Positions 63,522 to 64,000 of a stretch of 64,000 nt of DNA are shown in pieces. The translations under genes and the position numbers were made by a program. The DNA is from Symbiodinium natans. Taxonomy: Eukaryota > Sar > Dinophyceae > Suessiales > Symbiodiniaceae. The first letter of the stretch is position 1, and every line of letters starts with the position of its first letter. The stretch is taken from the NCBI GenBank assembly GCA_905221605.1, contig CAJNDS010002757.1:1-64000 (forward strand), given 5' to 3'. The notes under the pieces are model-generated. The model had not been told where the DNA came from and did not search any database. It worked only from the letters and a program-made list of their open reading frames with translations.

Positions 63522-63542
63522 TTAGGGTCTACGTGTTTCGGC

Positions 63543-63584
63543 CCATTCTTTCTCTTTCTTTCGTTCTTTCTTTATTTCTTTCTT

Positions 63585-63621
<37 letters not shown>
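63543..63621. repeat. (TTTC)n(TC)n microsatellite
   Basis: Pyrimidine tract 20 bp beyond the element; ORFs across it are low-complexity. Confidence 0.95.
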
Positions 63622-63625
<4 letters not shown>

Positions 63626-64000
63626 GCACACATCCTGACAATCCATGGTCTCTTCGGTCTCTTCGGGCCTCCAGCAAGTTAGCGTATACAGGCACGATAC
63701 AAGGTACACTGAGGATTTCCTTTCTAAGGGTTCCTCCCAGCTGTCAAGCATCGGCAACAGAAGAACCGTGGAAGACTCACACCCTCCACACCTTGAACCC
63801 TGAATTTTATCTCTGCTTGCTGCCAGGTTTTAGGCTCAGGGCTTCGGGTTTAGGAGATTAGGGTTTAGGGCGTTTAGGGTTTATCGGGAACAATGTCAAA
63901 CCAACGCAGTAGGACAGATCCTCTATCATCCAGGTTCAAAAAACTGACTGGTTTGGGGGAGGAGGGGGTCGAAGGTTAACTATTCACTATCTAGCCAAGT
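63622..64000. other. no gene seen
   Basis: Short TTTAGGG group at about 63,848-63,882; nothing else recognised. Confidence 0.4.

Larger units (their letters stand above)
54791..63526 (-). mobile_element. Ty1/copia LTR retrotransposon with target duplications
   Basis: 8,726 bp from LTR to LTR, flanked by TTAGG at 54,791-54,795 and 63,522-63,526. Domain order on the minus strand is gag, zinc knuckle, protease, methyltransferase-like, integrase, reverse transcriptase, RNase H; integrase before reverse transcriptase defines Ty1/copia. Coding frames switch about five times. It inserted in a TTTAGGG heptamer of the host. Confidence 0.95.

Overview
The window looks like nuclear DNA of a dinoflagellate, most likely Symbiodiniaceae-like. 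The evidence is: (i) TTTAGGG/CCCTAAA heptamer arrays scattered through the interior; (ii) genes cut into very small exons whose introns start with GA or GC as often as GT, with a G after the 3' AG; (iii) a Ty1/copia retrotransposon of the dinoflagellate type; (iv) a BspA-like (DUF285) repeat protein and a ubiquitin-fold protein of kinds common in dinoflagellates. There are no operons, Shine-Dalgarno sites, rRNA genes or CRISPR arrays.

Layout. 1-19,600 is almost gene-free and repeat-built: a 378-bp tandem duplication, a decayed coding remnant, a fold-back repeat family (3.9-6.6 kb), a very young 1,312-bp tandem repeat (7.3-10.5 kb), a microsatellite, and a diverged array of ~250-bp units (about 13-19 kb). 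19,600-54,700 is gene-bearing. Telomere-like arrays lie between and inside genes, and at least ten introns carry them. Genes resolved with phase-consistent splicing are: a complete six-exon MAP-kinase-like gene (20,613-23,129, minus), a ubiquitin-like-domain gene (23,771-24,839, minus), a BspA/DUF285 membrane protein (26,229-28,039, minus), an unrecognised six-exon gene (28,934-30,091, plus), a two-exon gene (44,561-45,162, plus), an intronless armadillo/HEAT-like protein (47,652-49,010, minus), and a two-exon gene (51,136-51,676, minus). About twenty-five further exons or short ORFs are listed with lower confidence. Small non-autonomous elements (TIR elements with 8-bp target duplications, (TA)n hairpins, a 1.8-kb AT-rich insertion) have landed among them.

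54,791-63,526 is a full Ty1/copia element on the minus strand: two identical 198-bp TG..CA LTRs, a 5-bp TTAGG target duplication, gag with zinc knuckle, aspartic protease, a methyltransferase-like domain, integrase, reverse transcriptase and RNase H. Its reading frame is broken about five times despite the identical LTRs.

The most unusual pattern is in the introns. Telomere heptamers tend to read TTTAGGG just after the 5' splice site (sometimes supplying the GT itself) and CCCTAAA just before the 3' splice site, on whichever strand the gene uses. All gene structures were worked out by eye from splice signals and reading-frame continuity; no transcript or database evidence was available.
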